From Paenibacillus woosongensis (lineage in GTDB: Bacteria > Bacillota > Bacilli > Paenibacillales > Paenibacillaceae): a DNA stretch of 64,000 nt. Both the position numbers and the translations under genes were made by a program. The notes under the pieces are model-generated. The model made no database searches. It was not told the DNA's origin and worked only from the letters and a program-made list of their open reading frames with translations. How positions within the stretch are numbered: position 1 is the stretch's first letter; each line of letters begins with the position of its first letter. The stretch spans positions 2,728,001-2,792,000 of the forward strand of contig NZ_CP126084.1 of NCBI RefSeq assembly GCF_030122845.1, written 5' to 3'. This document shows positions 27,095 through 34,209 of this stretch, one piece after another.

Positions 27095-27433
27095 TAGTAA
27101 GCAGCCGATTTAAAGGTTTGTATAAATGCAAAGGGGAGAGCTTTCCTGAAATATGCCCATATGCATAGGCGGTTGGATTACTGGCATAAGTGTTACAGGT
27201 TCGTATGATATCGATTTTTAGGGCAAAGGGGCTCTGATAGGCTAGTCTATTATCAAAAATCAAAAAATGTAGTAGAACCTTTTGCCATAGAATTTAAAAA
27301 TAATGATGATTATTATTTCGATCACATACATAAAAAAATTCAAGCTATATAGAGTCTAATAGAAACATTATAACATATGTACAAAATACGGATTTTGTGA
27401 ATATGTATAAGAAAAACCGCGTAATGACGCGGG
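27095..27433. other. Intergenic region without a supported gene
   Basis: This AT-rich gap between the protease and xerS shows no convincing gene. A plus-strand frame ending at a TAG at 27350-27352 (FAIEFKNNDDYYFDHIHKKI) reads like the tail of a lost gene but has no start. Confidence 0.4.
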
Positions 27434-28504
27434 TTATCGGTCCATATTATTTACAGCATTACGCATCTCTTCATCTGTTAAGTGTGTGTATATCATTGTT
27501 GTTTGAATAGATGAATGCCCTAATTGATTCTTCAATCTTGGGACATCGTTATTTTCTAAATGATATCGCGTTGCAAATGAGTGTCTAAGCGAATGTACTG
27601 TTAGAGAGGGTTTCCCAAAGGCCGTTGCATATTTTTCAACCAGTTTTTCAATTGAGCGTTGTGTCAAACGCCGGCTTCTTCCTTTACGACCTACAGGAGC
27701 TGCAATAAATAAATAGTTTTCGTGTTTATCTGGTAAATATCTTGCTTCCCTGATCTGCAGATAATTTTCTATATCTGATAAAGCCTGCTTACTAAAGTAA
27801 ACATATTGTTCTTTATCACCTTTACGAACCACTCGTACTAAAGCTTTATTCATATCTAAATCATCCAAATTAATGCCTGCAACCTCAGACAATCTAAGTC
27901 CTGAACCCAGTATCAGCGAAACGATCGCTGTGTCACGCTCACGATTGAATTGATGAAACGTAAAGATCCGCTTATTATCTTTATGTATTTCACCGAAATC
28001 ATAAGCTACAAACTGCCTGAATGATTCAAAATCATCTTCTCTAAGGATTTTTCCTTCAATACGGTTTGCAATGGTTTCTTGGCTTTCTTTGACGGCATTT
28101 AAGTCTACTTTGGCCATCACATTTCGTTGAAGATAAGGCTTCAGATCGCTTGTTTCAGCTTTATTCTGAAGGTAATCAAACAAAGATTTGAGCGAGGACA
28201 ATTTGCGATTTATTGTGAGTTTCTTGTTTCCAAGTTGATAATCCAGGAATGACAAATAATTTTCCACTTCACGAACGGTTAATAACTCCAGTGTTTCTAA
28301 GTTTATTTCTTTTCGACTTGATGAGGTTAAATTCTCAGCAATCAGCCAATCAAAAAATATAATGTAGTCATGGCAATAATTAAGAAGAGTCGTTGGTGAT
28401 AATTTGCGTTTTTTACTATCGATAAATTCTGTAACATACCAAGGTAAATCTGACAGTTTTTCATCAATTCGTTGCATATAGTGCATTTTCATTTGTTTAT
28501 CCAT
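27434..28504 (-). CDS. xerS: XerS-type tyrosine recombinase
   Basis: The 356-residue protein has a core-binding domain (PWYVTEFIDSKKRKLSPTTLLNYCHDYIIFFDWL) and a catalytic domain with the tyrosine recombinase residues Arg (GSGLRLSEVAG), His-x-x-Arg (HSLRHSFAT), His (LGHSSIQTT) and Tyr (MIYTH). Length and the N-terminal sequence agree with XerS, the single dimer-resolving recombinase of streptococci also found in some Paenibacillaceae. A dif-like imperfect palindrome lies just upstream of the gene. Confidence 0.85.
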   Translation of the reverse strand: MDKQMKMHYMQRIDEKLSDLPWYVTEFIDSKKRKLSPTTLLNYCHDYIIFFDWLIAENLTSSSRKEINLETLELLTVREVENYLSFLDYQLGNKKLTINRKLSSLKSLFDYLQNKAETSDLKPYLQRNVMAKVDLNAVKESQETIANRIEGKILREDDFESFRQFVAYDFGEIHKDNKRIFTFHQFNRERDTAIVSLILGSGLRLSEVAGINLDDLDMNKALVRVVRKGDKEQYVYFSKQALSDIENYLQIREARYLPDKHENYLFIAAPVGRKGRSRRLTQRSIEKLVEKYATAFGKPSLTVHSLRHSFATRYHLENNDVPRLKNQLGHSSIQTTMIYTHLTDEEMRNAVNNMDR

Positions 28505-28524
28505 AATTCCAATATAGTTTATTT

Positions 28525-28560
28525 ATAATTATTCGTCAAATTATTATTTTACGTAATTAT
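28525..28560. other. Candidate dif-like site next to xerS
   Basis: ATAATTATTCGTCAAATTAT (28525-28544) and TTTTACGTAATTAT (28547-28560) form an imperfect, AT-rich inverted repeat with arms offset by one base. XerS recognition sites are known for unequal arms and usually lie beside the gene. Confidence 0.35.
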
Positions 28561-28625
28561 CGGCCCTGTTCTATCTACGTTGCTTTAGCTATCAGACTGG
28601 CAGATCATATTGTTCGTCTATCCGA

Positions 28626-28663
28626 AAATGGTGTGCAAATTGTTATCAGTTTGCACACCATTT
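28626..28663. terminator. Strong terminator, 14-bp perfect stem
   Basis: AAATGGTGTGCAAA (28626-28639) and TTTGCACACCATTT (28650-28663) are exact complements with a 10-base loop. It ends the stalk-domain gene on the minus strand. Confidence 0.8.
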
Positions 28664-28681
28664 ATTATGCTCCTCGGTTTC

Positions 28682-29908
28682 TTATTTCATATCCTGCCAG
28701 CCTTTGAAATCGTGAATGGCAAAGCCGGCATAGCTCGCGTAACGCGCCAATTTATTATGGGCGGACTGAAGCTCCTTTTCCATCACTTCATTGCTCATGG
28801 AATAAAATGAGACCCTCGGCCCTTCTTTGCTTTTAACTGTTTCAACTGCAATAACAATTTTCTTCTTGAGCGTAGAGGCTTCTCTCAGCATGTCCTGTGC
28901 ATTTTCCACAATTCCATTATCGCCTAACGCATGATTCCGATAATTCATGATGACGAGACAATCGAACTTTTCCAGCAGCCATGCGCTCATGCTGTAATTC
29001 GTTCCGGGGACATGAACCGTACTTAGCCAATACGGAACGTCCATGGTAATTTTCAAGCCGCTGCCTTTGGTTTCTTTTTCGATCAGTCTCAAATTGTCCA
29101 TCCAGCTCTCAAGAATCACCTTGTTGACCTTTGTCCATTCGTCAAGCGCATAAGGTTCAATATCGAAATGCAGTCCCGTAAAGCTTGCTTCCGGGTCAAC
29201 AGAAGAATTGTAGGTTTTAACCCATTCGATGAATTTTCGAATATCCTCCTGCCCGGACTTATAGACCCATTCGGGGCGCCCTTCAAGTGCTTCCACTAAA
29301 ATTCCTTCGCGTTTGGCTTTTCGTATAAAATCCTCATATATCGTTGAATCAATATCTCTATTCACCTGAAGGTAAATGGATGTGACACCTTTCATTTTTG
29401 CGAAGCTTATCATTTTCTCTTGATCCTGCTTGATGATGTGAGTGTCCCATATCCATGTTCCTTTCGGAACATTGCCCACGGAGCTCATAATGCTCACCAG
29501 CTTGTGCGTGGGCTGCCACTCTACATTTGCATGCAGGGCTTCGCTTATAAAACGCAGCGGAACCATTGTGCGGCCGTTCTTAAGCACTGCGGCCCCTTCA
29601 AAGTCTACTCTTTTTCCGTTCACCAGTGCATGGTGGTCGCCAATTACCAAGATAACAGTGTCACGGTTAAGCGAGATCGTGATTTGTTTTAATTCGCCGT
29701 CCCATTCCGTAGCAGCTCCGAGCTTGTCGGATATAAAAGCAAGTGGAACCATTGTAAGGTTGGACCTCTGATCGACATAGGGGTGCTCATCCAGGAATTG
29801 AACGTTACGCCCATCCACGGATACTCGGACTCCAGAAGCGTAGATAGCGGGAGTGAACGCAGCTACGCTCAACATAATAGCTAACGTGCATACAAGCCAT
29901 TTTCTCAT
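28682..29908 (-). CDS. Secreted stalk-domain protein with a putative TIM-barrel hydrolase domain
   Basis: The ATG at 29908 has GAGG nine bases upstream and gives 408 residues; an ATG 15 bases earlier has no ribosome-binding site. A signal peptide (MRKWLVCTLAIMLSVAAFTP) leads into a copper-amine-oxidase-N domain (VDGRNVQFLDEHPYVDQRSN, TMVPLRFISEALHANVEWQP). The C-terminal half has GVTSIYLQVNRDID, FTGLHFDIEPYALDEW and FDCLVIMNYRN, the beta-strand pattern of a TIM barrel with Asp/Glu in HFDIEP, as in glycoside-hydrolase-like domains. A wall or polysaccharide substrate is plausible but unproven. Confidence 0.82.
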   Translation of the reverse strand: MRKWLVCTLAIMLSVAAFTPAIYASGVRVSVDGRNVQFLDEHPYVDQRSNLTMVPLAFISDKLGAATEWDGELKQITISLNRDTVILVIGDHHALVNGKRVDFEGAAVLKNGRTMVPLRFISEALHANVEWQPTHKLVSIMSSVGNVPKGTWIWDTHIIKQDQEKMISFAKMKGVTSIYLQVNRDIDSTIYEDFIRKAKREGILVEALEGRPEWVYKSGQEDIRKFIEWVKTYNSSVDPEASFTGLHFDIEPYALDEWTKVNKVILESWMDNLRLIEKETKGSGLKITMDVPYWLSTVHVPGTNYSMSAWLLEKFDCLVIMNYRNHALGDNGIVENAQDMLREASTLKKKIVIAVETVKSKEGPRVSFYSMSNEVMEKELQSAHNKLARYASYAGFAIHDFKGWQDMK

Positions 29909-29956
29909 GGGTGATTTCCTCATCTTTTTGAATTTGTACCGTAATTTGTGCCGTGA

Positions 29957-30520
29957 TTACTTTGTCCCTAGGCGTTTGCCTAGAGACGTCGGCAATTGGT
30001 CTAAGCTGCTCATATTTTTTTCACGCCAGTAACTTTGCAGGCCCTCTTCGCCTTTTTGCTCCGCCCAGCGCCGGAGTGTGTCCCGCTCCTTCTCGTACGA
30101 CATGAACGGCACAGAATAACCGCAGGATGTCTGGACTTTATGTATGTCGACCGTAATGATCTGCCGGACTCCAGGCAACGGATCGAATAATTCGTATAAC
30201 TCCTCCCATTTGCTGTCCTCTGGGAGAATTACTGTTCCATTTCCGTACAGGCGTAAGATGTTCGGAGGCCCCTGAAATGCGCAGAACATGATCGTGATAC
30301 GACCGTTCTCTTCGAGATGGGCGCTGGTCTCATTGCCGCTGCCGGTTAAATCCAAATACGCTGCCTTAGACTCGGACAAAATCCTAAAACTGTCATATCC
30401 CTTCGGAGACAGATTGACATGCCCATCCCGTGACATAGGTGCCGTTCCGACAAAGAATAGATGCTGTTTTCGGATAAAGGCCATGTGCTCTGGAAGCATG
30501 GCCGGAAATTGTTTTCCCAA
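29957..30520 (-). CDS. Pyridoxamine-5'-phosphate-oxidase-fold flavoprotein
   Basis: The start is TTG with AAGGAGG seven bases upstream. The 187-residue protein has FFVGTAPMSRDGHVNLSPKG and YLDLTGSGNETSAHLEENGRITIMF, typical of the PNPOx-like split-barrel group of FMN or F420 proteins. It lacks the PLP-binding signature of true PdxH. The substrate is unknown. It precedes the stalk-domain gene on the same strand, 48 bases away. Confidence 0.85.
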   Translation of the reverse strand: MGKQFPAMLPEHMAFIRKQHLFFVGTAPMSRDGHVNLSPKGYDSFRILSESKAAYLDLTGSGNETSAHLEENGRITIMFCAFQGPPNILRLYGNGTVILPEDSKWEELYELFDPLPGVRQIITVDIHKVQTSCGYSVPFMSYEKERDTLRRWAEQKGEEGLQSYWREKNMSSLDQLPTSLGKRLGTK

Positions 30521-30723
30521 ATGAATCCCTCCTTAAAACTTGTAATTTGGTTCGAAGACGCTTAGCACCGCCGAGATGGTATTTGCTTAAGATTGGCTAA
30601 TTAACTAAAAATTAATATAATATATACTCATATTTTAGTACATAAGTATTGTAGATTAAAGCGAGAGATTACTTTTTTGGAAGTCTGGTTTAAAGGTGGA
30701 AGATATGATTCGATCATTAAGGC

Positions 30724-30776
30724 GTAAAAATAGCCAAAACTGCGGCCCTTCATTAAAAAGGCACAATTTTGGCTAT
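30724..30776 (-). terminator. Terminator of the cadA transcript
   Basis: ATAGCCAAAA (30730-30739) and TTTTGGCTAT (30767-30776) pair; on the minus strand TTTTTA follows the stem. Confidence 0.65.
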
Positions 30777-30793
30777 AAAGAAAGAACACATTT

Positions 30794-31010
30794 TCATTTT
30801 CGTTCAAGCACGATTTTGCGATACATATCCCAACATGGCTGGGCTGTGCTCGCAATCACCAGGTCGAAGGCCTGGTCAGCGAATCGCAGATCCTGCGCAT
30901 CCATCAGCAAAAACCTTTTTTCTGGCCCGGGCGAATGAGCCTGCATTAAATAAAACATCGTAAAACGGAGCCCCCGCCCGATAGATCAATTTATTCCAGC
31001 GATTGTTCAT
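30794..31010 (-). pseudogene. Decayed SAM-dependent methyltransferase
   Basis: On the minus strand an ATG at 31010, after GGGGAT, opens MNNRWNKLIYRAGAPFYDVL and FNAGSFARARKKVF, the N terminus of a UbiE-like methyltransferase. In another frame LMDAQDLRFADQAFDLVIAS, the region after the SAM site, follows almost at once. The motif I segment between them has been deleted, and no catalytic remainder follows. It lies 14 bases after cadA, so it was probably the second gene of that operon. Confidence 0.65.
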
Positions 31011-31023
31011 ATCCCCAATCCTT

Positions 31024-33234
31024 TTAAGCCAAATTAGGTTTGATCTTTAATACGCGCATAGCGTTCAACACAGCGAGAAGAGTAACGCCCACATCCGAGA
31101 ACACTGCCTCCCACATCGTCGCAATGCCGAACGCACCCAAGAGCAGGAAGACCGCTTTGACGAGCAGCGCGAAAAGGATGTTCTGCCATACGATGCGCCG
31201 GGTTCTCTTCGCAATATGGATGGCGGAAGCCAGCTTGGAAGGCTCGTCGGTCATAATGACGATATCAGCAGCTTCAATGGCTGCATCGGACCCAAGTCCG
31301 CCCATGGCCACGCCGACGTCTGCTCTGGCTAGAACCGGCGTGTCGTTAATGCCGTCGCCGACGAATGCGATCTTTTCTTTGCTCGATTTTTGACGGTCGA
31401 TCTTCTCTAGCTCTTCGACTTTATGCTGCGGCAGCAATTCGGAGTGAACCTCGTCCACCCCCAACTTTTTACCGACCGCTTCACCCACTGTCTTGATGTC
31501 GCCCGTCAACATGACAATCTTCTTCACACCGAGTTTTTTCAGCGAACGGATCGCCCGTGCCGAATCCTCTTTCACCTCGTCGGCAATGACCAAATATCCG
31601 GCATACTGTTTGTCGATCGCAATATGCACGATGGTACCCAGCTCGGATGGCGCGGCAAAATCAACATTTTCCCGTTTCATCAGCTTCGCGTTCCCGGCCA
31701 GCACTTCCTTGCCCTCAAGCACAACCTGAATGCCGTGTCCTGATATTTCGTTGTAACCCGAAAGCAGCTCTTCATTCAATTCCTGTCCGTAAGCTTCTCT
31801 GATCGACTCGGCAATTGGATGGGTAGAGTGCATTTCGGCAAAAGCGGCTTGGCGCAGCAGTGCTTGTTCGGTCCATCCGTTTTGCGGATATATGCCGTTT
31901 ACCTTAAATTCACCTTTGGTCAGCGTTCCCGTTTTATCAAAAACGACGTATTTGACGTCATTCAACGCTTCCAGGTAATTGCTGCCCTTAACCAGGATGC
32001 CGTTCTTGGACGAAGCCCCTATGCCCCCAAAGAAGCCGAGCGGGATCGAAACCACTAGGGCGCAAGGGCAGGAAATGACGAGGAACACCAAAGCCCGGTA
32101 CACCCAATCCGAGAAGGTCGCACCGCTGAAGAGCAGCGGAGGCACAACGGCCAGCAATGCAGCGACAATGACGACAAACGGCGTGTAGTAACGTGCAAAC
32201 TTCGTAATGAAATTTTCCGTCGGTGCCTTTTTACTGCTTGCGTTCTCCACTAGATCCAAAATTTTGGCAACGGTAGATTCCCCGAATACCTTTGAGACCT
32301 CGATCGTCAGCGCCCCGTTTTTGTTAATGAATCCGCTCAGCACGTTATCGCCCGCGGCCACTTGGCGTGGCACGGATTCGCCAGTTAATGCCGAGGTATC
32401 CATTGCCGAATTTCCTTCGATAATTTTACCGTCAAGAGGTACCTTTTCACCTGGCCGTACGACGATCAAATCGCCGATTCGCACTTCTTCCGGACTCACA
32501 CGTTTGATCTCGTTGCCTGTTTTCAAATTGGCAAAATCCGGTCTGATATCCATCAATGCGCTAATGGATTTCCGCGACCGGTTGACGGCAATGCTTTGGA
32601 ACAGCTCCCCAACCTGATAAAAGAGCATAACAGCTACACCTTCAGGATACTCCCCGATCACAAAAGCGCCGACAGTCGCAATTGACATGAGGAAGTATTC
32701 GTCGAACACTTGACCTCTTACGATGTTCTTCAGCGCCTTGAATACAATATCTCCACCTACAATGAGATAGGACGCAATAAACAGAATCAGTTCAAGCTCC
32801 CAGCTCAGCGGTAACGCAAACGCCAACACGCCGATGGCAAGACCTGTGGTCAGCCGGGCGACCATGATTTTGATGCTTTGCGCCCCGTGGTCATGAGAAT
32901 GTCCATGCCCATCATCCTCCGCTTCGGCACCGTGATCATGGCTGTGAGCGTGACTATGTTTGAAGGATCCCCCTCTTGGGCTTCCCGCCGTTCCGTATTC
33001 CAGTACTTTGATACCCGGCTCAAGTGTACGAATTTTTTTCTTCGTCTGCTCAAGAATGTCATCTGAACGGTCTGACACCAGCTCCATGGTCAACGTTTTG
33101 TTTGCAAAATTCACCGAACAAGCGGAAACCCCGTCAATCTTCTGGACACCGTTCTCGATCTTCATAGCACAGTTTGCGCAGTCCAGACCCTCCAGCACCA
33201 GCTTTCGCTTAACGGCAGAAGTACCTGTTTCCAT
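31024..33234 (-). CDS. cadA: CadA-type Zn/Cd/Pb P-type ATPase
   Basis: The 736-residue protein has an N-terminal heavy-metal-associated domain (EGLDCANCAMKIENGV), a His-rich loop (HSHAHSHDHGAEAEDDGHGH), six or more membrane helices with the CPC ion-binding motif (VISCPCALVVSIPLGFFGGI), the phosphorylation site DKTGTLTKGE, TGES, and the hinge GDGINDTPVLARADVGVAMG. It exports divalent soft metals across the cell membrane at the cost of ATP. Promoter and operator elements upstream fit control by the CadC-like ArsR protein encoded divergently at 33671. Confidence 0.92.
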   Translation of the reverse strand: METGTSAVKRKLVLEGLDCANCAMKIENGVQKIDGVSACSVNFANKTLTMELVSDRSDDILEQTKKKIRTLEPGIKVLEYGTAGSPRGGSFKHSHAHSHDHGAEAEDDGHGHSHDHGAQSIKIMVARLTTGLAIGVLAFALPLSWELELILFIASYLIVGGDIVFKALKNIVRGQVFDEYFLMSIATVGAFVIGEYPEGVAVMLFYQVGELFQSIAVNRSRKSISALMDIRPDFANLKTGNEIKRVSPEEVRIGDLIVVRPGEKVPLDGKIIEGNSAMDTSALTGESVPRQVAAGDNVLSGFINKNGALTIEVSKVFGESTVAKILDLVENASSKKAPTENFITKFARYYTPFVVIVAALLAVVPPLLFSGATFSDWVYRALVFLVISCPCALVVSIPLGFFGGIGASSKNGILVKGSNYLEALNDVKYVVFDKTGTLTKGEFKVNGIYPQNGWTEQALLRQAAFAEMHSTHPIAESIREAYGQELNEELLSGYNEISGHGIQVVLEGKEVLAGNAKLMKRENVDFAAPSELGTIVHIAIDKQYAGYLVIADEVKEDSARAIRSLKKLGVKKIVMLTGDIKTVGEAVGKKLGVDEVHSELLPQHKVEELEKIDRQKSSKEKIAFVGDGINDTPVLARADVGVAMGGLGSDAAIEAADIVIMTDEPSKLASAIHIAKRTRRIVWQNILFALLVKAVFLLLGAFGIATMWEAVFSDVGVTLLAVLNAMRVLKIKPNLA

Positions 33235-33268
33235 ATATTTATCTCACCTCATCATTAAAAAGCTATAC

Positions 33269-33318
33269 ATGAACAACTATTCATATAAAGTATATTCCTC
33301 ACTTCTCACTGCTGTCAA
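33269..33318 (-). promoter_or_regulatory. cadA promoter with ArsR/SmtB-type operator
   Basis: Read on the minus strand, TTGACA (33313-33318), an 18-base spacer and TATACT (33289-33294) form a promoter. Immediately after the -10 lies ATGAATAGTTGTTCAT (33269-33284), which fits the ATGAA-N6-TTCAT operator of CadC/CzrA-type repressors and would cover the start point. Confidence 0.65.
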
Positions 33319-33373
33319 CATACTGCTTTATTTACCCTAATCCCGCGGCTGTTATCCAAGACTTTGACAAGAT

Positions 33374-33416
33374 CATATATCGTTAAAACAAAAAAAGCCG
33401 CAATCATGCGACTTTT
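33374..33416 (-). terminator. Second copy of the repeated 43-bp terminator
   Basis: On the minus strand AGTCGCA and TGCGGCT pair around a TGAT loop and are followed by seven T. Forty of 43 bases equal the plus strand of 20045-20087. Confidence 0.7.
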
Positions 33417-33553
33417 AGATCTCGGTAAATTAAATTAGGCACAAATTTGATATATACTAGCTCCCCGATTAATTCAATAACGGATTGGGTTACTATGACA
33501 GACGCTGCAATTGTAGCCATCTCCCCTGGCAAGGTCAGGGCAAGTGGAAGCAC
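33404..33553 (-). pseudogene. C-terminal membrane-segment remnant of a transporter, possibly arsenite-permease-like
   Basis: A 49-residue minus-strand frame begins LPLALTLPGEMATIAASVIV and continues TQSVIELIGELVYIKFVPNL. It looks like the last two helices of a larger transporter; I recall similar ends in SBF/bile-acid-type arsenic-resistance proteins, a tentative match. GAGGAG precedes a GTG at 33553, so a small membrane protein is an alternative. The rest of the 33.24-33.67 kb gap holds the cadA promoter and the ArsR promoter region. Confidence 0.4.
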
Positions 33554-33670
33554 TACCCAATCTCCTCTTTTTTATTCGGATTATATCACAGCTGTTAATA
33601 GTAATCATTTCGTTTAAGTCCTTTTTTTTGTTATAATAATGGAAAAGATGCTAACAGAAAGGTGATTTTA

Positions 33671-34042
33671 ATGACACAGTCTCTAAATTCTGCTGAGGAA
33701 TGTGACACAACTTGCCTTGGATCGGATACCGATTTAAACACAATTAAGGCAGAGCTGATTGACGATCAGGCAGCTGTTCAATTTGCCGACTGGTTCAAAG
33801 CTTTTAGTGATCCAACCCGAGTTAAATTAATTAGTGCATTATTAAAAAGAGAGCTGTGCGTTCATGATTTGACGGTACTCTTAGGAATGGGACAATCTGC
33901 TGTCTCTCATCAGTTAAGGTATTTACGAAATATGAGGATTGTAAAACGCCGTAAGGTCGGTAAAATCGTATATTATTCCTTAGACGATAATCATATTGAG
34001 CAAATTTTTATACAAACTCTCCAGCACACAAATCATAGTTGA
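33671..34042 (+). CDS. ArsR/SmtB-family metal-responsive repressor, CadC-like
   Basis: The ATG at 33671 follows AAAGGTG, giving 123 residues. It has the winged HTH (FADWFKAFSDPTRVKLISAL, CVHDLTVLLGMGQSAVSHQL), an N-terminal pair of cysteines (ECDTTCLG) and ELCVHD, the alpha-3 region where CadC has ELCVCD, with one Cys replaced by His. The C-terminal helix has DDNHIEQIFIQTLQH, matching the alpha-5 zinc site. It should repress the divergent cadA promoter until Zn, Cd or Pb binds. Confidence 0.88.
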   Translation: MTQSLNSAEECDTTCLGSDTDLNTIKAELIDDQAAVQFADWFKAFSDPTRVKLISALLKRELCVHDLTVLLGMGQSAVSHQLRYLRNMRIVKRRKVGKIVYYSLDDNHIEQIFIQTLQHTNHS

Positions 34043-34050
34043 ATGATTAA

Positions 34051-34090
34051 AACAACCCCGACTGCGTATAGGCAATCTGGGTTGTTTTGC
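34051..34090 (+). terminator. Terminator of the ArsR gene
   Basis: AACAACCC (34051-34058) pairs with GGGTTGTT (34079-34086), followed by TTGCTTT. Confidence 0.75.
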
Positions 34091-34138
34091 TTTCATCTTC
34101 AAATGGACGGATTTACATATATTGGTATATATGATACT

Positions 34139-34174
34139 ATGAAAGCGTATCCATAAGTTGATAGATTGTATAAT
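34139..34174 (+). promoter_or_regulatory. Mannanase promoter with a cre-like site
   Basis: ATGAAAGCGTATCCAT (34139-34154) fits the CcpA-binding consensus WTGNAANCGNWNNCW and spans the -35 region of a perfect TATAAT at 34169-34174. Confidence 0.55.
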
Positions 34175-34209
34175 AGTTTTCATATCTTACATGGAAAGGA
34201 AGCCTGATC

